Assembly: GCA_034769895.1 (NCBI GenBank)
Contig: CM068369.1
Span: 151,956,074-152,020,073, forward strand
Source: Magicicada septendecula
Taxonomy: Eukaryota; Arthropoda; Insecta; Hemiptera; Cicadidae
Reading direction: 5' to 3'
DNA length: 64,000 nt
In this document: piece after piece, positions 11,640-23,355 of the stretch
Numbering within the stretch: position 1 is the stretch's first letter
Layout: each line of letters begins with the position of its first letter
The notes under the pieces: model-generated
Database searches by the model: none
What the model was told of the DNA's origin: nothing
What the model saw: the letters and a program-made list of their open reading frames with translations, nothing else
Translations under genes and position numbers: made by a program

Positions 11640-12430
11640 ATAAAATTATTTGCCTTTGTAGACAGTAAACTATAGCGTAGTCATAAAATGTAAGAAGTGT
11701 CGGATTATTAATTACTTAAAAAGTTACTTAAAAGTAACAAATGTTGCTGCAGTTTGAAGTAAGAGATGAGGTAGAACTTGGACTACAAAGTTGGAATATA
11801 AATGGTGCTGGAGCACAGAGATATACAGATATTCGTTTTGCCTGAAAAGACTAATGGAAACCTGACGAAGGTTAGTCACTCCTGGGATTAAATGTAATCC
11901 TGCAAACTGTGAGTCTCCTGTAACTATTTCATATAGAAATCTTCTTCATGTGTGCATATTGAATATTATTTTATGATAATGTGAAAATAACATGCATTCA
12001 CCAGAATATTAATAACAGGCTCACTTGATGCTGAGAGCTAACACATTCAAAATATTTTAAATTAAATGTTTACCCAAACTCCTACACACACAAACACAGT
12101 TCTTTTTTTAATTGTATGATTTAGTTAAATAAAATAAATTAATGATATTGATATTTACTCACATTTATGAAGAAAATAAAGTATATTACTAATAAAAAAA
12201 AAGACTTTTACAAGTGAGGAAGTTTTCCACACGTGTCAAGTGTATACAAGACTCATGTACATAAACTCATTTTTGTGTATGTGTGCATAAATATACATTC
12301 TCTTTTGTGTACATATTCCCAATTTCATCTTTCAGTTATCATCTGCTTCTTACAGATTTAAAATTTTTGTATTATTGTTAATTAGCAATTTAGTGAAAAA
12401 GTACCTGTGTTTTACTTCACCTGCTGCATA
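11640..12430. other. Noncoding interval
   Basis: No recognisable coding, repeat or structural element was seen. Confidence 0.5.
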
Positions 12431-12433
12431 TTA

Positions 12434-13250
12434 TGAGGTCCATGTAGAAAGTATCCAGCTGTTCTGAATATCTCAATAACATGCCATGTGATCTTCATGA
12501 ATTTGCAGAAGTCCTTACCATGTATACATGAAAAGTCAGGCTCTCATCAGACCACTCATTTGTCACTGAGACACCAATTAATAAGCTTGTGTTTTGTGAC
12601 CATCATGTTCACAATGACTGAGTGAGATCAGCGACTCGGTGTCAGATTTTCTTTCAACTTGGACATTCATCAATATAAACCATTCGAGTGGTTAACAGAG
12701 CATTCAAGGAGGATGCCTTGAATCATGCTCAAATTACAGTGGGTATTGATGCTTTCAATATGGTCCACATTCTGATAGAAAGGCATCCATGTTCTGGAAG
12801 TAACATCAAATGCCATCATGAGTATGCTCCTCCAGGTCAGACAGTACCTACACAGAAATATTTCACGGGCTGATGGGTGCAGTGAGCAGAAAACTAGAGC
12901 AACTGTGGGTAAGTGGTGGCTGGTGCCTTCATCATAACAATGCACCTGCAGATTCTTTGCACCTGGTACATGATTTCTTGGCAAATCATTGGATCACATA
13001 GGGTTCATCATCCCACAACCCTGATTCTGGCTCCTGCTGACTTCTGGGTCTTTCCAAAGCTAAACTGATGTGGAAAGGGAGGAGATTTCAGATGGTGGAT
13101 GAGATTCATGAGAATGCTATGGGCCAGCTGATGGTGATACGGAAGAAGCTCTACAGGCTGTTTTGAGAAGCAGATAAATGTGGGAAGTCCCGAGGGAGTA
13201 CTGTGAAGGGGCCCCATATATAAAATGGCTGGGTATTATATGGACAGACA
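12434..13250 (+). mobile_element. Degenerate mariner element
   Basis: Ends are diverged but related: TCCATGTAGAAAGTATCCAG near 12440 and, inverted at about 13244, TCCATATAATACCCAGCCA. They bracket the transposase remnant. At about 816 bp it is shorter than a complete mariner (roughly 1.3 kb), so sequence has been lost, mostly from the N-terminal half. The terminal assignment is less certain than the coding match. Confidence 0.55.
12760..13215 (+). pseudogene. Mariner transposase remnant
   Basis: Three frames together recover mariner motifs. HHEYAPPGQTV (about 12817-12845) matches the HHEFVPPGQTV-type strand. WCLHHNNAPADSLHLVHDFL (about 12914-12973) matches the LHHDNAPAH box that holds the second catalytic aspartate, here changed to Asn. 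LAPADFWVFPKL and KGRRFQMVDEIHENA (about 13026-13110) match the LAPADFFLFPKLK...GRRF end with the final catalytic Asp still present. Several stops and frameshifts are present. The element is dead; the family call is firm. Confidence 0.85.
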
Positions 13251-13259
13251 TTGTACTTT

Positions 13260-13760
13260 CTGAATAATGTCTGCATCTTCATCACATTTTCATTACTGGT
13301 GTGCATTAATTTTTATTTTGTTTTTGTAGGTTATTATACTCTAATAGAAAAGTCAATTAAACTCTAATTTCATTTTGAAATAACAGATGTGACCTTGCAC
13401 AAAGCGATATACTGTGGACAATTTGGGTGGCTTCCAAAACTATCCTCAGCCAACTAACTGCTGCAATAATTTTTCTTATTTTCAAATGATACCATGCGAG
13501 GTTAATAAAGTTGGCAGATGAAGTACTGTTACTTAATGGTTACTTCCTGAAATGATAAGCAGTTACGTCTATTTTATGGAAGGTAGTATTTGAAGCACTT
13601 ATAAGGAAAGGCTTTTGTATTGGAGTCATGTATGTATCCTAATGACCCCCTTTCATACAGGGACTATTCATATTCAAACTAAGATAATTTGAATTTATAA
13701 TATTAAAATACAAATATGTGCATTTATAAACAAACCTTTGTGCGATTCTTTCAACCATAC
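13260..13760. other. Noncoding interval
   Basis: No feature was recognised before the GGT/GA microsatellite. Confidence 0.5.
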
Positions 13761-13771
13761 CAATTGTGTGT

Positions 13772-13796
13772 GTGGTGGTGGTGGTGGTGGGGGGGA

Positions 13797-13868
<72 letters not shown>

Positions 13869-13878
13869 GAGAGAGAGA
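13772..13878 (+). repeat. (GGT)n then (GA)n microsatellite
   Basis: A short GTG-type run and a G run lead into about 80 bp of GA with one GGGA interruption. Confidence 0.96.
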
Positions 13879-13879
13879 A

Positions 13880-14770
13880 TTCCTAGCAGTAAAATAAATA
13901 AATATATTTTGCAGTATCTAGAATGTTTTACTTGTTGAAGTCAGCTAAAGTTTGGTCTTCTTCAAATCCATTTTTATGATTTTGGTGAATTGTTCCTAGT
14001 GAAATCACAGAATTATTTTGTAACTTAACGTAGTATGTTCATACTAGATGTTAGAATCCATTTTAAACAAAAAATGTATTTTAATCATTTGAATTTTCTC
14101 TTGTAATGATGTCAATAAATGAACTGTTGACAGTGTAGACATGTTACATTCTAATTAGCCCCCAAACATTTTTTAAAATGTACAGTAAATACAAGTGTGA
14201 ATGGTTATTTGAATGATATGAATTATATAAATTTTTGAGTCAAGTTGATATAATTTCTGTCATAAAAGCAATCTCATACCTGTCTTGAATACATTTTTCA
14301 CAGCAGACTTTCTACATAATCCAAAATCAATAGAGACAGTATTTGCTAGTGTCCTACCATTTGAGAAGTGCGTGAAGACTGTAATTTAAAATGCTAATTT
14401 GTAGCATAAATTACTACAAATGCCAAAAAATTATTAGCCAAATTTTGGCATTTTGGTATGAAGAGTGTCAACAGTACCATAAACAGAAACAGCAATTATG
14501 AAATATTGTGGCGTATAACTTTACATACATGTAGACCTTGATTAAATTTTAAAATAAAGTGAATGCATTGATTATCATATTTTATAATGTGGGTTGTACC
14601 TTGAAAACAAATTACCTATTTATAAATTACTCCACAAGCCTATTTTTCCTGAGTTGCAGTAAACAACAAAAGTATTATAAATAGGATAACATTTTTGGGC
14701 AAAATTGTAAATTCTCATTGGTTTAGAAACTGTGCTCATGAGTGTTATGAGCATGTATATTTACATGTCT
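13880..14770. other. Noncoding AT-rich interval
   Basis: Nothing recognised apart from short AT-rich inverted stretches near 14400-14450. Confidence 0.5.
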
Positions 14771-14792
14771 TCTTCTTCTATAGCCTCAAAGT

Positions 14793-15975
14793 TCAAAGTC
14801 GAACCTTAGCCTCCATAATCATCCGCCTCCATTTTTCCCTGTCCTTGGCCATTGATGTCCATTGTTTTATTTTAAGTAAATTATCAGCATCACTCACCAC
14901 TGTGTCAATCCAGCATGTCTTAAGTCTTCCAACAGGCCTTCTACCCTCGATTTGACTAAACAGTACCTTCCTAGGTATTCAATTGCCTTCCATCCTAATG
15001 ATGTGTTGTGCCCATTGCAATCTCTGCAGTCGGATGGTGGTGGCCAGATCGTTGTCTTTATACAGCTTGTGTAGCTCCTCATTGTGATGTATTCTTCATA
15101 TCCCATTGACTTGGATTGGTCCATATATTCTCCTCAAAATTCTCCTTTCAAATTTGTTCAGAGTCCAAGTCTCGCTGCCGTATGTTATCACCGGTCTAAT
15201 CATAACTTTATATAATGTGACCTTGGACTGATAATGGATATTCCTTGTCTTGAATATATATGTCAACGAAGTATATGCTCTATTTGTGGCCTGTATCCTT
15301 TTCCTTATTTCTTCATTGTCTTGTGCCATCCAACATCCCAAATATTTAAACTGATTAACTATTTCCAGGTTTAGTGGTTCAATTTCAAACTGTTCAGGTT
15401 TCCTGGTTTTCTTTCGGGTGGTGATCATAACCTTTGTTTTATGTGTATTAACTTGTAATCCTATTTCTTCTGCTTTACCATTGAGTTCCTGGAAGGTCTC
15501 TTTTGCTGTTCCTTGGGATCTTGGCGTAATATTAATATCATCTGCATACCCTATGATCTGGACCATTTTATGTTCTATTCTAGTGTTGAATTCCTATCAG
15601 CTGACAATTTCCTGGTCACGTACTCAAGTGCTAAATTGAACAGTGTTGGTGCCAGCCCATCGCCCTGTTTTAACCCTCTCATAACATTAAAAGGATCTGT
15701 CATACCCATTTGCAATTTGACTTTGGCTGTTGTCTGTATCATTGTCAATCTTATCAGTTGTACTAATTTAATAGGTACCGGTATTTCAAAGTACAGCATA
15801 TTTTCAAAAAGTTCATTCTGGCATACATTTGCCTAAAATCTACGAAGATTTGTGTTAGGTCCAGATTGTTTTCCCACGTCTTCTCCATCAGTACTTTGAC
15901 TGTGAAGATTTGGTCTATAGTGGATCTTCCGTACGTATGTGTCTCCACAGGAATGGAGAGACACATTGTTGTTGT
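14793..15975 (-). pseudogene. Non-LTR retrotransposon reverse transcriptase, degenerate
   Basis: Minus strand, N to C: YGRSTIDQIFTVKVLMEKTW (about 15930-15870) and IFVDFRQMYA, where an AYDS-type motif is expected; GLKQGDGLAPTLFNLALEYV (about 15680-15625); the catalytic box YADDI (about 15545); FKYLGCWM; VITYGSETWTLNKFERRILR, giving the YG.ETW...RRILR signature; then LQRLQW.GH and, to the stop at 14793-14795, RPVGRLKTCWIDTVV and MAKDREKWRRMIMEAKV. The endonuclease domain is missing and frameshifts break the frame near 15575, 15100 and 14900. The clade is one of the insect LINE groups; I cannot place it more finely. A (CTT)-like tail lies beyond the stop. Confidence 0.9.
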
Positions 15976-15984
15976 TGTGTTTCA

Positions 15985-17420
15985 ACAAGAATTATTGAAA
16001 AGTGTCAGTAATGGCTGTCATGGCATTCAAATTTCCAGGGTCTCTTTAGTTACTAGAACTTACTTTATGTGGGTGAAGCAACTTTATATATTGCATTTAA
16101 CTTACAGACACTAAAGAGGAAGAGGTTCACATATAATGTTGGAAGGTATACAAGCACAGACTTTGTGTTTTAGTGGGCAATCATGTTTGGTGACTAGTAG
16201 TTAGAGGTAGGTGACTCCTTCCTCATGATTTACCAAGACCTTGAAGTAAAGAAATTGGATAGACTTAGTAAATAATTGGTTAAAGCTATTATACAGAGTA
16301 ATAAAAATGAGGATGACAACCTAAGTTGTGTAACTACATAAAATATATTTTCATGAGACATTGTTGTTGTCCTGTAACATACATTTTGTAAGAAAAATAA
16401 GTATGATATGAATTAGTCATATATTTAATTTATCATGTGCTGGCTTTAGTCACAATCCATTTCTACAATTAGACTTTAGTATAAATATAAATGAACTTGT
16501 GTACACGTGTGTTTGTCTATGTTAAAGAGAAAAGGGGAGACAGAAAATGAGTGAATGAAAATACTGGGGTGAGGAGGAGAGAGAAAAATATGCTTCATGT
16601 CAGGATTTTATTAAAAATGAGAGCTGCTTGATGTTAAATTTGTGACCACCACTGCTTGTAATTTTATTAAAAAATTTCTGCTATTGACAGTAGGTTTGTT
16701 CAAACGAGAAGGTTGTTGTAATATGGAGTAACAGTTTTAGGATATAATTCAATTATTGCTTAGCCATTAACTCCTGGTTAGAGAGCTTCACAGTACTTTG
16801 GCATTTGCATAAATAAATAATCATAGCTGGCTTTCTCTCTGTGGCTTTAGATACTCTGGGCCCACTGTGGAACAGGGTTAATTGAGCATAATGTATTGCA
16901 TTATTTTTAAACTAAATGGACAGCTAGTTTCAGCGGTTAATGAGTCATTTGAAATGATGTGAATTTGCTGAATTTAATCTGATGCTTTTAGTATTTTAAT
17001 ATTTGTGTTTAATGATTTGTCAGATTTACACACCTTAAAACGTACAAGCACATACGCGTGTGTAGGCATATATTCGTGTACCTAACTGTAGAACAACATA
17101 GCAGTATCCTTTCTGAAGTCTGGTATCCATAATTTCTATTGACCCTCAGTTTCATTAATAAGTCAATATAAATCATCATTATAAAAAAAAATGACAGCAG
17201 CCTCACTGATAGAAGGGTCTTTTTCAATTACATCAGCATGTAATAAATACTACAAAGAGACACAGTGCTTTTTATGATAGTAATTTTTTGGTAAGTGAAA
17301 GGATTGTATCTTTAAGGGATGAACACTGTAATTCTATAATACTCCTTAAGAGTACTTGCTGGGATAAAATAATTGCAATGCAACATGGAAAGGAAATCAG
17401 ATATAGTTAATTAAAAATAT
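15985..17420. other. Noncoding interval
   Basis: AT-rich sequence with no recognised coding segment, transposon end or tandem repeat. Confidence 0.5.
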
Positions 17421-17423
17421 ACT

Positions 17424-17584
<161 letters not shown>

Positions 17585-17589
17585 ACTTG

Positions 17590-18335
17590 ATCATATTTTG
17601 TTTTACTTAATAAGTACTCGTATGCTACAGTTGCTTTTATTTGCAATAGTATGTCTATTTACCTTTTAACCAGTTTTTTTAATTGTTTTAAGAAAGTAAT
17701 TAAAGTTACTTGTATATTTTTGTAATGCGCACGCACGTGTGTGTAAAACTGTATATCCAAAGTTATACAGTTATTTGTATGTCACCTGTGAGGAAACAGT
17801 GAGTTGCAGTAAGTATGGTATGGTTTTGAAATTATTACCTTCTCCAACAAACAATAGTGGGTTAGCACTACTGATAAATTAAACCCTAAGATAGCTCTCT
17901 ATTTTTGAAACATATTGCCATTTGAAGACTTCCATTCTGGATAAAAAAACGTCTACTTATGTTTTCACTTACATTTTTGTTTACACGTTGTGATTTTCAT
18001 TAGCTTTTCTATTTGCTGTCTTAATTCTTACTGTACATGTTATTGCAGATAACACTTATGTGAATATCACACCAAGGGGGCTTAAATGTTGGAAATATGA
18101 AAGTTGTTTTTTGTGTCTGCACAAACAGTAGCATGTAGTATGCCAAATATTTTGTAATTTGATTTCAGTTGTCCCACAATTTTCAATAAATGTCTTCGAA
18201 CGTCGTATTTCTAACTGTTTAGCATTAAGTGAGTTTTTGTGGAATTTCTGTAATCCATGTGGTGTTCCGATGGACGAGTCCATGTAGTATAATTATAAAA
18301 TGCTTCCACCAAAACAATATCATTACATATAAATT
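17590..18335. other. Noncoding interval
   Basis: No recognised element lies between the microsatellite and the hairpin. Confidence 0.5.
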
Positions 18336-18340
18336 TATCA

Positions 18341-18443
18341 TTTATATAAATATATATTAACACTTTCACTGTGAACTTACTTTTAGGTTTTGATTTTGAT
18401 TTTGTAAGTTCACAGTGAAAGTGTTAATATATATTTATATAAA
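18341..18443. repeat. Perfect 40-bp inverted repeat (hairpin)
   Basis: 18341-18380 and 18404-18443 are exact reverse complements separated by 23 bp of TTTTGAT-type sequence. The outer half is AT-only; the inner half carries AACACTTTCACTGTGAACTT. Perfect arms of this length in otherwise decayed DNA point to a recent origin. It could be a small MITE, a replication-slippage palindrome, or a source of hairpin RNA. No flanking duplication was obvious. Confidence 0.93.
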
Positions 18444-18720
18444 TATTAATAAGTGAATGAAGAGGATGTACCAACAAGCTAATTAAATTTATCATGTTTG
18501 ACTTCCACAAAGAAGACTTTAGCAACTTATATTCTGGTACCTTATCTTTTGGCATTAAGGCATATAATCTCTTTTCAGTTAATAAAAGGAAGCATATAGG
18601 CCTAGTAGGTTTTAAACAATAGAAACATAAGATTTTTCTAAGAATATTTCATTTTCAAGAATCGTGTGGGTTAAAATAGGAAATGTTGTAACTAAAAATA
18701 ATGTAAGTTTAAAGTAGTTT

Positions 18721-19050
18721 GGTATTTACTTAGAATTTTGTTATAAGTATTAAAGTACTATAATTAATTATGTTTTAAGTATACAAAAATATTGTTCTTT
18801 ATTTTATATTTGAATTGGTAGTTACACAATTTATAATTTACAAATCGAGTTCTTCAGCAGTTTAGTAACCTGCAGAATAGAACTCTGGTATTTACTTAGA
18901 ATTTTGTTATAAGTATTAAAGTACTATAATTAATTATGTTTTAAGTATACAAAAATATTGTTCTTTATTTTATATTTGAATTGGTAGTTACACAATTTAT
19001 AATTTACAAATCGAGTTCTTCAGCAGTTTAGTAACCTGCAGAATAGAACT
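18721..19050 (+). repeat. Perfect 164-bp tandem duplication
   Basis: 18721-18884 is repeated as 18887-19050 with CT between the copies. I saw no mismatch across 164 bp. The period is 166 bp. No coding content. This is either a very recent duplication or an assembly artefact. Confidence 0.92.
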
Positions 19051-19059
19051 AAGACAATC

Positions 19060-19500
19060 TAAATTTTATAATATTGAAACAAACAGTTACAGTTATTTGA
19101 GTGTGTTAGTATCCGTGTGTATCTTGCATTTATGTTAGACTGAACATGCATCAAAACAATAAATCAATTAATAATTAAAATGATAATGAAGTATAAAAAA
19201 TTTAATTAGGAAATTTAATATTTTAATTGAAATTTTCATTAAACACATTGGAAAAGTAATCCGCTTTTAATGTAAATTGCGATATAATATGTACTTTTTC
19301 CTATCTGTGGTGTTAAGTAGAGTTCTCTTGTTTAATTTTGTGCATATTAATTTTCACAGTGGTACCTTATTTTCATAATATACAAACAACACATATTTAA
19401 ATATTTCACTTGAATTTGTAATTTATTGTCTGTGTACTGAATAACGATGAATAAATATATATTTGATTATTGTATTTACTTAAATATATTTTAATATTTT
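19060..19500. other. Noncoding AT-rich interval
   Basis: No recognised feature. Confidence 0.5.
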
Positions 19501-19519
19501 TTTCTTTCCTACCTTTCCT

Positions 19520-19657
<138 letters not shown>

Positions 19658-20089
19658 TATAAAAATTAAATGTAATATATACATCAAGAAACGGACTGTA
19701 GCAAAAAGTGTTTGAATTGATAATACCATACAAGGTAAATAAGACTACAGGGACAAAAATAAACAAAACAAAAGTGAGGTTATTAAACAAATCTTAACAA
19801 TAGTGTAATGTGGAAATAAAATAGTGGAGTGAATAACAATAAAAAAGTGAAAAGATACAGTCAGTTAATGAAATAATAAATATATATCAAATTATCCACC
19901 ACATAAACAAACATTAACATGTACTCAAACAACATAACCAAACTTCCAAATAACCACAACCAAATTATTAAATAAATTTCAAACACGAAAGAAACACCAG
20001 TTGACACCTAATTACATTAACATAAACACAAACAACAAAAATATGACTGCACAAAACACAATAAAACAGGCACAAAAATGATGGATACA

Positions 20090-22300
20090 AAATGAAATTA
20101 ATCAATTGTACAGTAAGAAAAACAACATAACACTTGACGTACATAAATTACACCTAGAACTAACAAGTATATTACATCCAATCACATAGAATAAAAATAC
20201 AATGACATAGAAAGTAAAATACAAGAAAACAAATACAATAAACAGAAAACTCAACACATTAAAACAACACAACAAAAATCAAGAACAACAAAAAAGCAAA
20301 AATAAATACACATTGTGTCCTCGAACCATTAACGTAAGCAACAAAGAATTTAACAAAAAAGAAACAGAATACTGTATTTAAACAATATGTCAAAAACTAA
20401 CCTAACTCAAAACATAAACAAAAACCTAGAAAATTTAATGGTAGAAACAGAATTTGGCATTAACCTAATACAAGACAATACACAAGAAGAAAAACGAACA
20501 GAAGCCACAAATAAATTAAAAAATAATCACAAGTGAAATAAAAAACAAATCTTAACAAAATCAGGATAAGACAATAAAAGGAATTAAAAATAAAGTAAAT
20601 ACCAACAATTTAATCATAACAAAGGCAGAAAAAAGCCAGGCAACAGTAATTATTGACAAAACAGACTACATCAGAAAAACTGAAGACTTCATCAACAATA
20701 ATGATTGCATACAATTAAATAAAGACCCGACAGAAAAATATCTTAAACAAACAGTAAAACTAATAAAAACAACTAAACCATTTTCAACAATAAAAATACA
20801 GACATATATAAATAATAATCCAGAACCACCTAAAATTAATAGCCTAATAAAAATATACAAATTAAACAACCCAATACGACCATTAATCAACTTCAAAAAA
20901 GCACCTACATATAAAATAGCAAAAATAATAGCACAAAAACTAAAAAATAACCATTTAACAAATAATTATCACAACATAAAAAATACGTACGAATTAATAG
21001 ACAAACTAAAAGTAATAAATATAGATGAAAACACATATTTCACATCATATGACATCACAAATATGTGCACCAACATTCCAATTGATGAAACAATAGACAT
21101 AATATTAAACAAACTTAAAGAACAAAATGAAGACACACAATATATAACTGAAATAAAAAATAGCCTCCAACTAATACTAAAACAAAATTACTTTGAATTC
21201 AATAGCAAAATTTGTCAACAACAAGAAGGATTGGCAATGGGATCTCCATTATCTAGCATAATAGCAGAAATATTCTTACAACATATAGACACCAAAATAC
21301 AAAATATAAAATCCTTTGATCCAAATGGCATTTGGATAAGATATGTAGATGATGGACTATATATTTCAAGTAACAAAAATACAAATTCAGATAACATATT
21401 AAAACAGATCAATAACATACATACAAAAATATAATTCACAGAAGAAAAAGAAAATCACAACAAAATCAACTATTTAGAAATAACCATCACAAGATACAAT
21501 AACCACCTACAATATGCAATATACAGAAAACCAACTTCCACTAACGTCATTATACCTAACCATTCTGACCACCCACCACAACATAAAATGGCAGCATTCT
21601 ATTCACTATTTAACAGAATGTACAAAATACCCCTAAACAAACAAAGAAAGAAATATAATATACCAAATTGCTTGTAAAAATGGATATAATAAAAACACTG
21701 TAAACAAAATAAAAAATAAAATCAAATATAAAATAAAAAGTGAACAATTAAGAATTAATCAAAATGAACAAAACAAAAAAATAACAACAATAAAAAATGT
21801 GCCACATTCACATACATAAATAATAAAATGACAAAGCTAACAAAACTGTTTAAGAACACAGACATTAAAATAGCATACAAAACTAACAAAAATAATCTAC
21901 AAAAACTAAATAACCCACACAACAAAGATAATACAACAACCAATGGTATATACAAAATTGAATGCCAAGATTGCAATAAATGTTACATAGGACAAACAAA
22001 AATCACCTGAAAAAACGTTATTTTGAACACCTAAATGCATACAAAAAACCAGAAATATACAAATCTAATTTGGCCACACATGCAATAAACACTGGACATG
22101 AATTCCCAAACATAACCAACATGACATTAATAAAACACATACCACACAAAGGGATCATAATGAACATTTGGGAAAATTTACAAATATACAAACATAAAAC
22201 ACAAAACAAACTAATACCCGAACAAATACAAATCAATACAAAACAAGACACAATTTTCATAGCACTCAACATTGAAAATACACAAAATACTAATACATAA
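20090..22300 (+). pseudogene. Penelope-like polyprotein (RT + GIY-YIG), broken
   Basis: Read on the plus strand with frame changes. N-terminal part: NNITLDVHKLHLELTSILHP and LNTLKQHNKNQEQQ (about 20120-20280), then NVSNKEFNKKETEY. Reverse transcriptase: AEKSQATVIIDKTDYIRKTE (about 20630-20690), NPIRPLINFKKAPTYKIAK, SYDITNMCTNIPIDETI (about 21045-21095), EGLAMGSPLSSIIAEIF (about 21225-21275), catalytic RYVDDGLYIS (about 21340-21370), then NYLEITITR and IYRKPTSTNV. Endonuclease: YKIECQDCNKCYIGQT (about 21950-22000), the YIG half of the GIY-YIG signature, then KKRYFEHLNAYKK and THAINTGHEF. In-frame stops occur at 20534 and 21432 among others, and a frameshift near 22000 splits the endonuclease. 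The catalytic DD pair survives but no full-length protein can be made. Confidence 0.93.
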
Positions 22301-22406
22301 ACCACAACCACACACAAAAATACCACTTTGAGATACCAGAAACCAACAGGAGACCACAATGGCGACAAACCAACACATAGGTACTTCACTAGACGCAGAA
22401 TCGCGA

Positions 22407-22448
22407 AGGCTGAGGATGAGAGCACAATAGCTCTCGAAACATGTTCCT
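22407..22448 (+). ncRNA. Hammerhead-like motif in first 3' segment
   Basis: Stem I AGG (22407-22409) with CCT (22446-22448); core CTGAGGA (22410-22416); an extra T; stem II GAGAGC (22418-22423) with GCTCTC (22430-22435) around a 6-base loop; GAAAC (22436-22440); loop AT; GTT (22443-22445). It lies about 110 bp past the polyprotein stop, in the pseudo-LTR where such ribozymes are known in Penelope-like elements. The cleavage triplet GTT is allowed (NUH) but usually slower than GTC. Confidence 0.55.
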
Positions 22449-22647
22449 AGTTAGGAAAATAAAATGTCTTGAGGTAATTTCAGTATAAATAATAAATATA
22501 TTATATAAATCAAGAAACGGACTGTAGCAAAAAGAGTTTGAATATATATATTCAATAATGCAACTTTAAAAGACCAAAGACCAACAAACTACCTTAATAA
22601 CATCCAGAAGCCAACACAGAAATACTTCACCAGAAACAAGATGGCGA

Positions 22648-22689
22648 AGGCTGAAGATGAGAGAACAGGAACTCTCGAAACATGTTCCT
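22648..22689 (+). ncRNA. Hammerhead-like motif in second 3' segment
   Basis: Same layout as the motif 240 bp upstream: AGG, CTGAAGA (22651-22657), extra T, stem II GAGAG (22659-22663) with CTCTC (22672-22676) around a changed 8-base loop, GAAAC, AT, GTT, CCT. The loop changed while the stem stayed paired, as expected under selection on structure, though two copies are too few to prove it. Confidence 0.55.
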
Positions 22690-22739
22690 AATTGGGAAAA
22701 AAGTATATCTTGAGGTAAATTTAGTTATAAATATTAAAG

Positions 22740-22740
<1 letters not shown>

Positions 22741-22775
<35 letters not shown>
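22741..22775. repeat. (TA)n microsatellite
   Basis: About 17 TA units between the Penelope-like element and the unit starting at 22776. Confidence 0.97.
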
Positions 22776-22778
<3 letters not shown>

Positions 22779-23214
22779 AGCGTGACAGAAAATCCACTAC
22801 TTATTAATTCATATAAAATAATAAAAATTAATTACACCACATATGTTAATATAATATCGAATGAAATTTAATGAATTCAAAGGAATAAACCACAATAAAA
22901 TAAAAATCCTCATTGCATTATATAAAAACCACTGTTAAAAATCAAAGGAATAATTAAAAGCAACTCATAGAATCAGGAATTTACCCAGGAAGTTAGGAGC
23001 AGTAAACAAATTAGATTACACAATATCATGAAGAGAGAATCAGTTTGAGAGTGGTGAAACACCAAAATACCCCAAAGACAAGAAGAAGGAAGAATAAAAT
23101 TTGTGATCAGGAAGTAAACAATACCCTGAAACCTTTAGCGAAGAGCAAAGTCAGTATCAGTAAATAACTTCGATACTCCAAACTAAACATCAGTCGAGAT
23201 AACACGAAGTACCT

Positions 23215-23355
23215 TGGTTTACCCAAGAGTGAAGAATGAAGACAAGAAGAAGGAAGACCAGAAGAAGGACAAGAGTGAAGACAAGAAAGAAGATAAGAAG
23301 AAAGACAAGAAGAAGATAAGAAGAAAGACAAGAAAGAAGACAAGAAGAGAGGAAG
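23215..23355 (+). repeat. Purine-rich degenerate (GAAGAAA)n tract
   Basis: Imperfect GAAGACAAGAAGAAAG-type repeats. The reverse-strand Ser/Leu-rich frames over it are products of this composition. Confidence 0.85.

Larger units (their letters stand above)
19660..22740 (+). mobile_element. Penelope-like retroelement, near full length with tandem 3' ends
   Basis: The element holds an N-terminal region, a reverse transcriptase and a GIY-YIG endonuclease (see the coding entry), followed by two related 3' segments in tandem (about 22320-22500 and 22560-22740). Each has a hammerhead-like motif and a TCTTGAGGTAA-type tail. A 30-bp motif including ACGGACTGTAGCAAAAAG occurs near the left end (19690) and again between the two 3' segments (about 22515). 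It thus brackets the coding region as a terminal direct repeat. Tandem partial copies with such pseudo-LTRs are typical of Penelope-like elements. Microsatellites lie at both edges, (TG)n on the left and (TA)n on the right. Confidence 0.85.

Noticed and set aside
11868-11910. Another hammerhead-like motif starting CTGACGAAGG
   Set aside because: No GAAAC box at the right distance and no stem II.
12670-12984. 104-codon minus-strand frame over the mariner
   Set aside because: The plus strand carries the mariner motifs; this is the antisense shadow.
20666-22425. Hydrophobic minus-strand frames (20666-20896, 21215-21439, 21755-21976, 22018-22425)
   Set aside because: They are antisense shadows of the A-rich Penelope-like coding strand.
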